DNA of 64,000 nt. Origin: JBNKFV01 sp050290265 (GTDB taxonomy: Bacteria > Pseudomonadota > Gammaproteobacteria > Pseudomonadales > Cellvibrionaceae). Under the pieces are notes generated by a model, which worked only from the letters and a program-made list of their open reading frames with translations, searched no databases and was not told the DNA's origin. The DNA lies in contig JBNKHI010000008.1 of NCBI GenBank assembly GCA_050290265.1, positions 26,796-90,795 on the forward strand, read 5' to 3'. Shown here in pieces: positions 43,746-53,399 of the stretch; position 1 is the stretch's first letter; each line of letters begins with the position of its first letter. The translations under genes and the position numbers were made by a program.

Positions 43746-44651
43746 TCAATGATACACAATATGCGCGGCGGGCATGCCATTTTCGCGTAAACGTTCTTGC
43801 AAATTGTGCGCATCCGCTAATTTTTTAACAGGACCAATACGCACACGATACAATACCGGCAGTTGTTCCAGCTTACTAATGAATACCGGAAACTGAGTAA
43901 ATCGCTGTACACTTTCTCGCAGTGACTGCGCAGAAGTCAATTTCGCAAAAGCGCCTACTTGTAAAAATGTGTTATCAGGCAGGAACGATTCACCGTTGAC
44001 CGGATTGTCGCCCAAGGGTTCCGAATACAATCCGGCTGATTGAGGTACTGGGTTCGCAATGACAGAAGGGACAACAGCGCTCCCAGAATTAATTGTCGCG
44101 CTCAGCGGTTCCAGCGCTTCAACTTCTACAGGTGCTGTTCCCTGATCCAAAAAACCTAATTTTTTAGCACCTGCATAAGACAAGTCGATAATACGTCCCG
44201 CGTGAAAAGGGCCACGATCATTAACGCGAACCACAATAACCTTATTGTTATTCAAGTTACGTACGCGCACATAACTTGGAATAGGCAACGTCTTGTGCGC
44301 GGCAGTCATGCCATAGATATTATAAACCTCACCATTAGAGGTGTTTCTGCCATGAAACTTATTACCATACCAACTGGCAATACCACGCTCTTTATAACCC
44401 TTGCTGGCGGGCAACACATAATAAGTTTTGCCTAAAACAGTGTAGGGTGACTTGTTGCCAGCAATGGTACGCGGCTCAGCACGCGGAACAGCGTCCGGAA
44501 TATGCGATACATCAACGGCAGAACTCGGCCCATAATCTTTGTTCGAATAGCCTGGATGTGTGGCGCAACCCACGAGAATGCCACAGAGCAAAAACAGCCA
44601 CCCAAGAACAAGAGCAGTGCGTTGTAAAAGAGACTGGGCAGGGATCAACAT
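43746..44651 (-). CDS. rlpA: Septal/endolytic transglycosylase RlpA
   Basis: 301 residues from the ATG at 44651 (AAGGAG upstream). Signal peptide with lipobox LVGC, a double-psi beta-barrel domain (GIASWYGNKFHGRNTSNGE, VRVNDRGPFHAGRIIDLS) and a C-terminal SPOR domain (about 225-300). It cleaves naked glycan strands at the septum; SPOR binds denuded peptidoglycan. Longer frames upstream overlap mltB and are not used. Confidence 0.95.
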   Translation of the reverse strand: MLIPAQSLLQRTALVLGWLFLLCGILVGCATHPGYSNKDYGPSSAVDVSHIPDAVPRAEPRTIAGNKSPYTVLGKTYYVLPASKGYKERGIASWYGNKFHGRNTSNGEVYNIYGMTAAHKTLPIPSYVRVRNLNNNKVIVVRVNDRGPFHAGRIIDLSYAGAKKLGFLDQGTAPVEVEALEPLSATINSGSAVVPSVIANPVPQSAGLYSEPLGDNPVNGESFLPDNTFLQVGAFAKLTSAQSLRESVQRFTQFPVFISKLEQLPVLYRVRIGPVKKLADAHNLQERLRENGMPAAHIVYH

Positions 44652-44688
44652 TGCTCTCCTTAAACCGTTATTCAATGGGCAACCCCAA

Positions 44689-45681
44689 TTAACTCTGCGC
44701 CTTAATTGCCTGGCTAAGCTGATAAACCGCCAAAGCATACATGTGGCTGTGGTTGTAGCGAGTAATAACATAAAAGTTAGGTAAACCCAGCCAAAACTCC
44801 GCGCCACGCTCCCCTTCCAACTCGATAACAAATGCCGGCTGCGCAGCGGGCAATGCCTTATCAACACTAAAGCCCGCAGCATTTAATTGTCCCAACGTGC
44901 TATCCGGTTTAAAGCCTGTTGTCACGACACGAGCATTGTAGTTTTTACTGACAAGCGCACGTTCAATAACAGGCTCACCAGCCTTCCAACCATGGCGCTT
45001 AAAGTAGTTGGCCACACTACCAATGGCATCAACAGGGTTATTCCAGATATCTGCCAATCCGTCGCCATCATAATCTACCGCATAACTGCGGTAGCTGGAC
45101 GGCATAAACTGACCATATCCCATAGCGCCGGCATACGACCCCATTAAGTCGAGCGGTTGCTGTTTTTGATCACGCGCAAGTAACAAAAAGTTTTTTAACT
45201 CTTTACGAAAAAAGGGCGCACGCGCCGGGTAATCAAACGCCAGGGTAGACAATGCGTCCATCACACGATACCCACCTTTGTGCTGACCATAGCGTGTTTC
45301 CACCCCAATTATTGCCACAATAATTTCCTGAGGAACGCCAAATTCTTTTTCTGCCCGAGCAAGGGCAGCTTTATTTTTGCGCATAAACTCAACGCCTTTT
45401 TCTGTGCGCGAAGGCGTCACAAAAATTTTTCGATAATCTTTCCAAGGCTTGGTTTTTTCCGCAGGACGCGCGATGGCATCCAGAATCGATTGTTTTTTCT
45501 CAACGTTGGCAAATAAAGCGTTTAAGGACTCTCGCTGAAATCCGTATTCGCTGACCATTTCATTAATAAAGGCATCGACATCAGCTCTATCCGCATACGT
45601 TTCGGCCTGCGCACAAGCGCCGATAGATATCAGAAGCAGTAGCAACCAATATCTGCAATTACCTATGCTCAATGCCTTCAT
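44689..45681 (-). CDS. mltB: Membrane-bound lytic murein transglycosylase B
   Basis: 330 residues from the ATG at 45681 (GAGAGG upstream). Signal peptide ending CAQA (SIGACAQAETY, possibly a lipobox at GAC), catalytic Glu in IGVETRYGQ, and GYGQFMPSSYRSYAVDYDGDG typical of the MltB/SltB family. It cleaves the glycan with formation of 1,6-anhydro ends. It lies 73 bases after rodA. Confidence 0.95.
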   Translation of the reverse strand: MKALSIGNCRYWLLLLLISIGACAQAETYADRADVDAFINEMVSEYGFQRESLNALFANVEKKQSILDAIARPAEKTKPWKDYRKIFVTPSRTEKGVEFMRKNKAALARAEKEFGVPQEIIVAIIGVETRYGQHKGGYRVMDALSTLAFDYPARAPFFRKELKNFLLLARDQKQQPLDLMGSYAGAMGYGQFMPSSYRSYAVDYDGDGLADIWNNPVDAIGSVANYFKRHGWKAGEPVIERALVSKNYNARVVTTGFKPDSTLGQLNAAGFSVDKALPAAQPAFVIELEGERGAEFWLGLPNFYVITRYNHSHMYALAVYQLSQAIKAQS

Positions 45682-45754
45682 GGTGTTACCTCTCAATGCG
45701 TTTATTATCTTGCGTTTCGCTGTTGCAAATTTATTCAGCCGATGACCAACAACA

Positions 45755-46897
45755 CTAAAGCGTCACTCGCCTTTTTTCCGTGCTAATGGCCATGAGCATA
45801 CCAAATCCAGTCATTAGGGTCACAAGCGAGGTTCCTCCGTGGCTGACTAATGGCAGAGGTACACCCACAACGGGAAGCAAGCCGGTCACCATGCCCACAT
45901 TCACAAATACGTAGACAAAGAAAGTGACGGTAATACTCCCCGCTAGTAATTTACCAAAGGTATGTTGCGCGTAATAAGCAATGGAAAACCCACGCACCAA
46001 CAGCAGTGTGTATAGGCATAGCAAAATCATGACACCGATAAGGCCAAATTCTTCGGCCAGTACCGCGATAATGAAATCGGTATGACTTTCAGGTAGAAAA
46101 TCCAACTGAGACTGCGTGCCATTCAAGAAGCCCTTGCCGTATATGCCGCCAGAACCAATAGCTGTTTTCGATTGAATAATATTCCAGCCCGCGCCCAACT
46201 TGTCGGCTTCCGGGTTCAATAGCGTCATAATACGCTGCTTTTGGTACTCCTTAAGCACAAAGTGCCACATGGGCCAGGCGCTTGCGATCAGGATAGCAAA
46301 CGCAGAGGCCATAAGACGCCACCGTAAACCGGCAAAAAACAGCACAATAAGCCCAGAGGTTGCAATTAAAATAGAAGTACCCAGATCCGGCTGTTTCAAA
46401 ATCAATAGCGTTGGTATCGCCAGTAAGACCAAGGCCCCAATTACATGCTTAAAGCGCGGTGGCACAACTCGCTTAGCAAGATAAGCAGATAACAAAATAG
46501 GTACCGCAAGCTTCAAGATTTCCGAAGGCTGAAAGCGGAACCCCCCAAGACTCAGCCAACGCTGCGCCCCCTTAGCACCAACCCCAAAAACATAAACCAG
46601 CGCCAACATAATAACGCCACAGGTATAAAACCAGGGTGACCAACGTTCCAGCACTGGCAGCGGCACCTGGGCGACAGTAAACATGGCCCCAAAGGCTATA
46701 ACAAAAAATATCGACTGCCGCTCTACATAACTTCCGCCGCCACTAGCACTGTATAAAACTAACAAGCCATAACAAGTGGTTATCATTAATAACAGCAACA
46801 GCGGCACATCGATGTGTAAACGTTGCCAAATACTGTCTCGCCTGCGCAGGTCATGAGAAGCTGTAGGCATGCGCCGTATGAAATCTTGCTTACTCAC
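45755..46897 (-). CDS. mrdB: Rod-shape SEDS glycosyltransferase RodA
   Basis: 380 residues, ten transmembrane segments. SEDS motifs: KGAQRWLSLGGFRFQPSE, the catalytic-region ESHTDFIIAVLAEE and GVPLPLVSHGGTSL. It polymerises lipid II into glycan strands of the elongating side wall with PBP2. It starts 1 base after the mrdA stop, showing tight coupling to PBP2. Confidence 0.97.
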   Translation of the reverse strand: MSKQDFIRRMPTASHDLRRRDSIWQRLHIDVPLLLLLMITTCYGLLVLYSASGGGSYVERQSIFFVIAFGAMFTVAQVPLPVLERWSPWFYTCGVIMLALVYVFGVGAKGAQRWLSLGGFRFQPSEILKLAVPILLSAYLAKRVVPPRFKHVIGALVLLAIPTLLILKQPDLGTSILIATSGLIVLFFAGLRWRLMASAFAILIASAWPMWHFVLKEYQKQRIMTLLNPEADKLGAGWNIIQSKTAIGSGGIYGKGFLNGTQSQLDFLPESHTDFIIAVLAEEFGLIGVMILLCLYTLLLVRGFSIAYYAQHTFGKLLAGSITVTFFVYVFVNVGMVTGLLPVVGVPLPLVSHGGTSLVTLMTGFGMLMAISTEKRRVTL

Positions 46898-46898
46898 A

Positions 46899-48839
46899 TT
46901 AACCTCCCGCTAAAGCGCGGGCATCGCGCTCTTGATCCAGCTTTTGCAGGCGAAAGTATTCATCAAACACTTTTCGCGCCACTTTAGCTGCGGTGGAACT
47001 TTTCTCACCATTCTCCGCGATAACGGCTATAGCTATCTGCGGGTTGTCAGCGGGTGCAAAAGCGATAAACAAACCGTGATCGCGCTGCCGCTCGGTAAGC
47101 TTCTCGCTATCATATTCTGCGTCCTGAGCAATACCCACTACCTGGGCGGTTCCAGTTTTTCCGGCTATTTTGTAATCGAGGCCTCTACCAATGCTGTAAT
47201 GCGCGGTGCCTCTGGCACCACTGACAACATCAACCATTGCATCAATTACATAATCCCAATGCTCGGGTTTTATGTTCATATTATCCAACGCACTAACGAA
47301 TACTGCGGGCTTTTCCGGTATGTGTGCGTCGGGATCAAAAGGATCGAGCACCGAATACTCACTACCAAATGACATATCCTTTACCAGTTTCGGCGGATGA
47401 TAACGCCCTCGCCCCGCCAACGCAGCCGTCATCACTGCCAGCTGCAGAGGCGTTACTAAAACGTCCCCCTGGCCGATACTCATATTCAACGTGTCACCTG
47501 GAAACCAAGGCAATCCACGAGCACCGCGCTTCCAGGCAGGCGACGGCCAGTTCCCTGGGCGCTCACTGGGAATATCGATACCGGTGCGCTCACCCAAACC
47601 AAATTCATGGCCGAAGCTATACATAGCATCAATGCCCATCTTGTTGGCGACATCCCAGAAAAACACGTCACAAGACTGCTCAATGGCTTTGCGTAAATCC
47701 GTGCGGCCATGCCCACCGCGCTTATGATTCCAGTCCCGGTATAAATGATCATCATTGGGCAGTTGAAAATACCCCGGATCCCAAACGGTATAGTTTGGCG
47801 TTATCACGCCGTTGTAGAGAGCAGCCAGCCCAAGTAAAGGCTTAACAGTGGATGCTGCAGGATACTGAGCTTGAATGGTACGATTAAATAATGGCAGGTC
47901 ACGAGACTGATTCAGTGCAGCATAATCCTTATAACTGATACCGGTCACAAATAAATTAGGGTCGAAACTGGGCGTACTGACCATGGCTAATACACCGCCC
48001 GTCGCAACATCTATCGCCACGACAGCGCCCTTATAGTCTCCCAGGGCTTCCCGAGTGGCCTTCTGCAAGCGAATATCCGTATACAGATACAAGTCTTGTC
48101 CCGGCAACGGGTCAGTGCGTTCCAATGCTCGCAATACACGGCCACGAGCATTGGTTTCAACATTCTGAAAGCCCACTTCACCGAGCAGCTCAGCCTCGTA
48201 TTGTTTTTCCAGGCCGATCTTACCAATGCTGTACGTGCCGCTGTAACGGCGATCATCGGCTTCAGAAAAGCTTTCCAGCTCACGGTCATTAATTCGACCA
48301 ACATACCCCACCGTATGGGCATATAAATCACCATACGGGTAATAACGCACCAACTGTGCTTCCACTTCGACCCCATCAAACAGATATTTATTGACGGCTA
48401 AGCGCGCAATCTCATCTTCAGTAAGGCGGTAGCGTAACGGAATGGCTTCAAAGGGTCGGCGACGGTGCCGCAGTCGTTCCCGAAACTTTTCCAAATCGGA
48501 GTCCGAAATAGTAATAATTTCTGACAACTGCGCCAATGTGGCGTCCAGATCTGCGACACGCTCTTTGATTATTGACAGGGTATGACTGGGGCGATTCTCA
48601 GCCAGTAACACGCCGTTGCGATCAAAAATCAACCCTCGTGTAGGCGGAATAGACTGAACATGCACGCGGTTGCGTTCTGATTGGGTTACAAAAATCTCGT
48701 GGTTAACAACCTGCAAGTTGTAAAAGCGCATTCCCAAAATCGCAAACAGGCCGATGATCAACACCGCCATGACAATTAGTCGGTGTGTAAAAATTCGGGC
48801 TTCGAGATAATGATCTTTAAGTTGAACGGGATCCGACAT
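46899..48839 (-). CDS. mrdA: Penicillin-binding protein 2
   Basis: 646 residues. One N-terminal TM helix (about 22-42), a pedestal domain, and a transpeptidase domain with S-x-x-K in AASTVKPL (about 330), SxN-type SCD in IEQSCDVFFWD, and KTGTAQVV. It cross-links peptidoglycan during elongation. The KTG and STVK motifs are normal, so it should be functional. It forms a pair with mrdB. The gene begins after a 196-base gap downstream of rlmH that contains two DNA hairpins. Confidence 0.97.
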   Translation of the reverse strand: MSDPVQLKDHYLEARIFTHRLIVMAVLIIGLFAILGMRFYNLQVVNHEIFVTQSERNRVHVQSIPPTRGLIFDRNGVLLAENRPSHTLSIIKERVADLDATLAQLSEIITISDSDLEKFRERLRHRRRPFEAIPLRYRLTEDEIARLAVNKYLFDGVEVEAQLVRYYPYGDLYAHTVGYVGRINDRELESFSEADDRRYSGTYSIGKIGLEKQYEAELLGEVGFQNVETNARGRVLRALERTDPLPGQDLYLYTDIRLQKATREALGDYKGAVVAIDVATGGVLAMVSTPSFDPNLFVTGISYKDYAALNQSRDLPLFNRTIQAQYPAASTVKPLLGLAALYNGVITPNYTVWDPGYFQLPNDDHLYRDWNHKRGGHGRTDLRKAIEQSCDVFFWDVANKMGIDAMYSFGHEFGLGERTGIDIPSERPGNWPSPAWKRGARGLPWFPGDTLNMSIGQGDVLVTPLQLAVMTAALAGRGRYHPPKLVKDMSFGSEYSVLDPFDPDAHIPEKPAVFVSALDNMNIKPEHWDYVIDAMVDVVSGARGTAHYSIGRGLDYKIAGKTGTAQVVGIAQDAEYDSEKLTERQRDHGLFIAFAPADNPQIAIAVIAENGEKSSTAAKVARKVFDEYFRLQKLDQERDARALAGG

Positions 48840-48931
48840 GCATTAATTCAACATTGTTCTCACTCGAGCGAACGAGAATAAAAAAGGCTCGATAACACGC
48901 ATACAAAATCCGCTGTTACCCAGGACATTAT

Positions 48932-48974
48932 TGGTTCGCAAGCATAACGAACCAGCGATTAGAAGCAAGCTTCT
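48932..48974. repeat. Two inverted repeats in the rlmH-mrdA gap
   Basis: A 7-bp perfect stem TGGTTCG/CGAACCA with a 9-base loop (48932-48954), then a palindrome AGAAGC-AA-GCTTCT (48961-48974). There is no T-run, so they are not classic terminators. They lie in the leader of mrdA on the minus strand and could be regulatory. Confidence 0.5.
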
Positions 48975-49035
48975 GTAGCCGCCGAAGGAAACAGCTGACA
49001 TATATAACAATCGAAAAACCAAAAGGTTCAGTACA

Positions 49036-49506
49036 TTATTTGTGGTAAGGGTGATTGTGAAGAATCGTCGTCGCTCGGTATAGCTGCTCAATCAGCACAA
49101 TGCGAACCAAGGGATGCGGCAACGTTAGCGCAGACAAAGACCATTTATCCTGAGCTTTAGCAATACAGGGCTGCGCCAATCCGTCCGGGCCACCAATAAG
49201 CAGCGTGCAGTTTTCCCCGTCCATTTGCCAACTGCTCATACGTTCAGCCAACTGCTCTGTAGACCAGTTTTTACCGCCAACTTCCAGCGCGATCACACGA
49301 TCACCTTCGGGTATAGCGGCCAACATGCGCTCGCCTTCCTGTGCCATTGCACGGGGAATATCGGGATTATTTTTGCTCCGCTGCCCGAGAGCCAACTCTT
49401 GTAGCTCAACCCTGACGTCGCGCGGCATACGCTTGGCGTATTCTTGATAACCCGCCTCGACCCAGGCAGGCATTTTACCGCCTACAGCAAGAATTTTTAT
49501 CCGCAT
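49036..49506 (-). CDS. rlmH: 23S rRNA (pseudouridine1915-N3)-methyltransferase
   Basis: 156 residues, full length. N terminus KILAVGGKMPAWVEAGYQEY, SAM-binding LLIGGPDGL and the C-terminal EQLYRATTILHNHPYHK are diagnostic of this SPOUT enzyme. It methylates pseudouridine 1915 in helix 69 of 23S rRNA. It follows rsfS by 12 bases. Confidence 0.98.
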   Translation of the reverse strand: MRIKILAVGGKMPAWVEAGYQEYAKRMPRDVRVELQELALGQRSKNNPDIPRAMAQEGERMLAAIPEGDRVIALEVGGKNWSTEQLAERMSSWQMDGENCTLLIGGPDGLAQPCIAKAQDKWSLSALTLPHPLVRIVLIEQLYRATTILHNHPYHK

Positions 49507-49518
49507 AACTGTGAGAGA

Positions 49519-49878
49519 CTACTCTTCATCGCCGGCTTTTTTGGCAGTTCGCGATGCCGGCGAAACTGACCACAGTTTTTCCAGGTCATAAAAATCACGG
49601 GTTGCCGGCAACATAACGTGCACAACAATTTCACCGAAATCGACCAACACCCATTCCGCAGATTCGGTGCCTTCCACACCAAGCGTACGAAAATCCTGCT
49701 TCTTGGCCTCATCTACAACATTTTGCGCCAAGGATTTTACGTGCCGACTCGAAGTACCACTCGCCAAAATCATAGTGTCCATCACATCAGACTTATCGCT
49801 GACATCCATTACCACTATGTTGTTTGCCTTTAAATCTTCTAATGCACCAACAACCACTTCCGTTAATTTAGCTACCAT
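49519..49878 (-). CDS. rsfS: Ribosomal silencing factor RsfS
   Basis: 119 residues. DKSDVMDTMILASGTSSRHV and EWVLVDFGEIVVHVM are the family signature. It binds L14 and blocks subunit joining in stationary phase or starvation. Between nadD and rlmH, the usual order. The C-terminal ~15 residues (SRTAKKAGDEE) are a non-conserved tail. Confidence 0.96.
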   Translation of the reverse strand: MVAKLTEVVVGALEDLKANNIVVMDVSDKSDVMDTMILASGTSSRHVKSLAQNVVDEAKKQDFRTLGVEGTESAEWVLVDFGEIVVHVMLPATRDFYDLEKLWSVSPASRTAKKAGDEE

Positions 49879-49945
49879 TGAAACCTCAAATATTCCCCTT
49901 TAGTCAGGCAGCAAAAGCTGCCCATTTATGTGCATATACCGCTGT

Positions 49946-50587
49946 TCAAGTATTCGTCTGATACAAACGGTATTCACAAATATAGTCCCATACCGCATCC
50001 GGTAACAGGAATTGTGCCGATTGGCCGCTGGCGATAACATCTCTAATCTCTGTCGCAGAAATAGGCAACAATCGCTGCTGAATTAACCCTATCCCACCAC
50101 ACGAGCGTTCAACCAGTTGTTCAGCGGGCAATTGATTAGCTGCCAACCAACTTGCCACATCCCCTTGATTCGGCAGGGTAAAACCAGGGCGAGCCACAAC
50201 CGCAACATTAGCCACGCTTAAAAAATCCTGCCAGTGATGCCAGCGGTCAAAATTCAACAGCGAGTCAGTGCCCATCACCCATGTCAGAGACACATCTTGA
50301 CCTAGTTCCTCACGCATCTGACAGAGGCTATCGTAGGTGTATGTCACCTGCCCCCTATCCAATTCGCGAGTATCCAACATCAACGCAGGGCAATTTTTTA
50401 TCGCCCGTTCCAACATGTGTAAACGCTGTTCAGAGAAGGCATGCACACCCGACTTTAGTGGTGAACAATAAGCGGGTAATAACCGCATCTGCTGAAAATT
50501 CAACGCTTGCTGCAGCTCCAAAGCCATACGCAGGTGACCGTTATGTACCGGGTCAAAACTTCCACCGAACACAGCCACCGAACGCAT
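49946..50587 (-). CDS. nadD: Nicotinate-nucleotide adenylyltransferase
   Basis: 213 residues from the ATG at 50587, supported by GGAG upstream. Nucleotidyltransferase motif GGSFDPVHNGHL and the C-terminal ISATEIRD are both present. It adenylates nicotinate mononucleotide to NaAD in NAD synthesis. Located 22 bases after the proA stop, so likely co-transcribed. Confidence 0.96.
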   Translation of the reverse strand: MRSVAVFGGSFDPVHNGHLRMALELQQALNFQQMRLLPAYCSPLKSGVHAFSEQRLHMLERAIKNCPALMLDTRELDRGQVTYTYDSLCQMREELGQDVSLTWVMGTDSLLNFDRWHHWQDFLSVANVAVVARPGFTLPNQGDVASWLAANQLPAEQLVERSCGGIGLIQQRLLPISATEIRDVIASGQSAQFLLPDAVWDYICEYRLYQTNT

Positions 50588-50609
50588 AGGCACTCCAGAC
50601 ATTCAAACC

Positions 50610-51866
50610 TTAGGTACGAATATGACCGTCGCCAAAGACAATCCACTTCTGCGACGTCAGACCTTCCAAGCCGACAGGCCCACGGGCATGGATTTTGTCT
50701 GTTGAAATACCCATTTCAGCACCAAGACCGTACTCAAAACCATCTGCAAAGCGGGTAGATGCATTCACCATAACGGAACTGGAATCTACCTGGCTTAAAA
50801 ACTGGCGCGCCCGCGTATAACTTTCCGTGACGATAGACTCGGTATGTTGCGAACTATATTGATCGATGTGGTCCATTGCCGCAGCCATATCGGCGACAAC
50901 CCGCACAGCCAAAATAGGGGCGAGATACTCTGTAGCCCAGTCTTCCTCAGTGGCTGGAGCCATATCTGCCGCCAGAGCACGAGATTTATCACAACCGCGC
51001 AATTCAACACCCTTTTCTCTATAAGCTTCGGCAAGGCGAGGTAATATCTGCGCGGCGACACCTTCAGCTACCAACAGCGTTTCCATCGCATTGCAAACGC
51101 CATAACGGTGAGTTTTGGCATTCATAGCGATGGCAAACGCTTTGTCCAAATCGGCCAGGTCATCAATATAAACGTGACAAATACCATCTAAATGCTTAAT
51201 CACAGGCACTTTGGCATCGCGACTAATGCGCTCAATCAAGCCTTTACCTCCGCGAGGGACAATCACATCAACAAAATCTGGCATGGTAATTAACTCACCG
51301 ACTGCAGCGCGATCAATCGTATTGATCACCTGAACAGCCAATGCCGGCAAATCAGCGGCCTTCAAGCCAGACTCAATACAGGCTGCTATGGCACGATTAG
51401 AATGAATCGCTTCTGAGCCGCCCCGTAAAATCGCTGCATTGCCAGATTTCAGACACAAACTCGCGGCATCCACGGTTACATTCGGACGCGACTCATAAAT
51501 AATCCCAATCACACCTAGTGGCACGCGCATTTTCCCCACCTGGATACCACTGGGGCGATATTTCATATCGGTAATTTCACCACAGGGATCAGGCAGAGCA
51601 GCCACTTGTTGCAAGCCTTCAATCATCCCGTCAATTCGCGCTGGCGTTAACTCCAGGCGATCCAGTAACGCCGCATCCAGGCCATTTTCACGACCGCTCT
51701 GCATGTCTTGCGCATTAGCCTCTGCAAGCTCAACCCGGGCTGCATTTAACGCCTCCGCAGTAGCAAGCAACGCATGATTTTTTTTACCTGAATCTGCTGC
51801 AGCCATCACGCGGCTAGCAGCCCGTGCCTGACGACCAACTTGAGTCATGTAGCTTTTTACGTCCAT
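50610..51866 (-). CDS. proA: Gamma-glutamyl phosphate reductase
   Basis: 418 residues from the ATG at 51866 (MDVKSYMTQVGRQAR). Catalytic Cys in YGVCNAMETLL (about residue 255) and IYESRPNVTVDAA (NADPH site). It converts gamma-glutamyl phosphate to glutamate semialdehyde, the second step of proline synthesis. proB is 40 kb away in this window. First gene of the proA-nadD-rsfS-rlmH cluster. A longer upstream frame lacks similarity. Confidence 0.97.
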   Translation of the reverse strand: MDVKSYMTQVGRQARAASRVMAAADSGKKNHALLATAEALNAARVELAEANAQDMQSGRENGLDAALLDRLELTPARIDGMIEGLQQVAALPDPCGEITDMKYRPSGIQVGKMRVPLGVIGIIYESRPNVTVDAASLCLKSGNAAILRGGSEAIHSNRAIAACIESGLKAADLPALAVQVINTIDRAAVGELITMPDFVDVIVPRGGKGLIERISRDAKVPVIKHLDGICHVYIDDLADLDKAFAIAMNAKTHRYGVCNAMETLLVAEGVAAQILPRLAEAYREKGVELRGCDKSRALAADMAPATEEDWATEYLAPILAVRVVADMAAAMDHIDQYSSQHTESIVTESYTRARQFLSQVDSSSVMVNASTRFADGFEYGLGAEMGISTDKIHARGPVGLEGLTSQKWIVFGDGHIRT

Positions 51867-52069
51867 AACGTGGTTCTTACCTTGTAGCTTTTCACTGGTC
51901 TGTAAGACGCCGACACCAGACTCTCTGAGACGAGAACATCTACCCGAAGGCATAATCATTCTCGATTCCAGAGCGAACTAATGGGTAACGGCGCAAAAAA
52001 GGCGGGCATTATACCCTGATCGGCAGCGTATTGCTGCTAATGCAACACAATGGATAAAGTTAAATTTGA

Positions 52070-52648
52070 TTAGCCCGAGGTCAGGTTCTCCAAATGTTCA
52101 GCAATGCGCTGTAAACGAACATTCGGATCATCCAGGGCCAATAATGCCACTTGTTCTGGCTTACTAATCGGCAGCAACTGGGTAAGCTGCCAGCCCAACT
52201 GGCAGGCATACTCAGGTTCAGGCAAATTAAGCGCTTTGATCTCTGGATGCTGACGCAAATCAGTCAAAATCCTGACCAGGCCATCAAAACGTCCGGGGAT
52301 TTCAGTTTTGGGCTCTGGCTCATGCCACTCGACCTCCGCCAGCAGCAACTGATCAACCTGAATGCGCGTACTTTTTACAGTAAATTTTCGCGCCCCGGCA
52401 ACGCTGACACCCAGCATCCCGTTGGCTTGCTGGTGCCAGTCAGTCACGGTGACATACAACCCTACTGGAAAAATCAACGGCGCACGCCCCACCTCACTGC
52501 CTTCTCGAATCAACACAATACCAAAGCCATCCCCGCCTTTTAGGCAGGCACTGATCATTTTGATATAGCGCTGCTCAAAGACCTGCAATGACAACGGTAC
52601 TTCGGGTAATAAAATTGTTTTCAGTGGAAATAGTGGTATTTCAGTCAT
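52070..52648 (-). CDS. LON substrate-binding-domain protein
   Basis: 192 residues consisting of a LON N-terminal domain only: IPLFPLKTILLPEVPLSLQVFE at the start (FPL...LPG-like) and GFGIVLIREG. There is no ATPase or protease domain. Widespread stand-alone LON proteins have no established role, though some bind substrates for Lon. Near proA and divergent from the glycine-zipper gene. Confidence 0.85.
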   Translation of the reverse strand: MTEIPLFPLKTILLPEVPLSLQVFEQRYIKMISACLKGGDGFGIVLIREGSEVGRAPLIFPVGLYVTVTDWHQQANGMLGVSVAGARKFTVKSTRIQVDQLLLAEVEWHEPEPKTEIPGRFDGLVRILTDLRQHPEIKALNLPEPEYACQLGWQLTQLLPISKPEQVALLALDDPNVRLQRIAEHLENLTSG

Positions 52649-52696
52649 AACCCTTATCTTTTAAACGACCGGTCAGTTAAGCAAATTTTAAAAAAG

Positions 52697-52730
52697 CTTC
52701 AGTTTTGGTTCAGCTTGATCACACTATGCT
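52697..52730 (+). promoter_or_regulatory. Promoter with PhoP-box-like direct repeat
   Basis: CTTCAG (52697-52702), five bases, GTTCAG (52708-52713), then TATGCT (52725-52730) as a -10, 11 bases after the second hexamer. Hexamers with an 11-base period placed about 11-12 bases before the -10 are the geometry of PhoP-activated promoters. It precedes the operon that encodes a PhoPQ-like system, so autoregulation is likely. Confidence 0.55.
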
Positions 52731-52776
52731 GTCTGCAAGCATGAAACAAGTATCAGCAATAAACGAGGGTATCTCC

Positions 52777-53334
52777 ATGAAAAAGTTGATCATCGCTTGC
52801 ACATTAATCGCTATTGCCAGTCCGGTGATGGCTGGCCATGGCAACGGCGGAAAATTTCAAAATTACAATGGCAAGCGTCCTTTTGATTTTGCTCGCGTGA
52901 CTGAAGTACAACCGCGCTACGAAACCATCGAACACCAAATCCCTGAAAGACAGTGCTGGGTTGAAACCGTCAGCAGAGATGTTTCCACGGGCAACAGAAA
53001 CAGCCGGACTGGGGAGCTACTAGGCGCGCTCATTGGCGGCGGATTAGGTAACGCAGTAGGCCATCACAAGAGCAACAAACGCGTCGGCGCCGTGGTTGGG
53101 GCCGTGCTCGGTGCCAGTATTGCCCACGATATAAAGCGCGATGATTATCGCGGCTCTCGTGTCGTTTACGAAGACGTTGAGCGTTGCGATGTTTCCTATC
53201 GCACAGAGTACGAAGAACAGTTACGTGGCTATGATGTTACTTACACCTACAATAACCGCATATACCACACATTTATGAACGAACATCCTGGAAAGAAAAT
53301 TAAAGTAGCAGTTGACGTTAGACCCGTGTATTGA
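52777..53334 (+). CDS. Glycine-zipper 2TM-domain envelope protein
   Basis: 185 residues from the ATG at 52777, with GAGGG upstream. Signal peptide (cleavage after about residue 19, VMAGH), then a glycine-zipper segment GALIGGGLGNAVGHH and GAVVGAVLGASIAHD (about 80-115; the Rick_17kDa/outer-membrane lipoprotein type), and a C-terminal region rich in Tyr and Asp (YTYNNRIYHTFM). Probable periplasmic or outer-membrane protein. First gene of the PhoPQ-like operon. Confidence 0.83.
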   Translation: MKKLIIACTLIAIASPVMAGHGNGGKFQNYNGKRPFDFARVTEVQPRYETIEHQIPERQCWVETVSRDVSTGNRNSRTGELLGALIGGGLGNAVGHHKSNKRVGAVVGAVLGASIAHDIKRDDYRGSRVVYEDVERCDVSYRTEYEEQLRGYDVTYTYNNRIYHTFMNEHPGKKIKVAVDVRPVY

Positions 53335-53399
53335 TGCAATCTGGGCAATCGCTTAGCCAGGGATGGTGAAACCACGTTATCAACATGACCGGAGCCTCT

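Noticed and set aside
48843..49091. 82-codon frame between rlmH and mrdA
   Set aside because: Overlaps the end of rlmH in another frame, no ribosome site, Arg/Phe/Leu-biased shadow.
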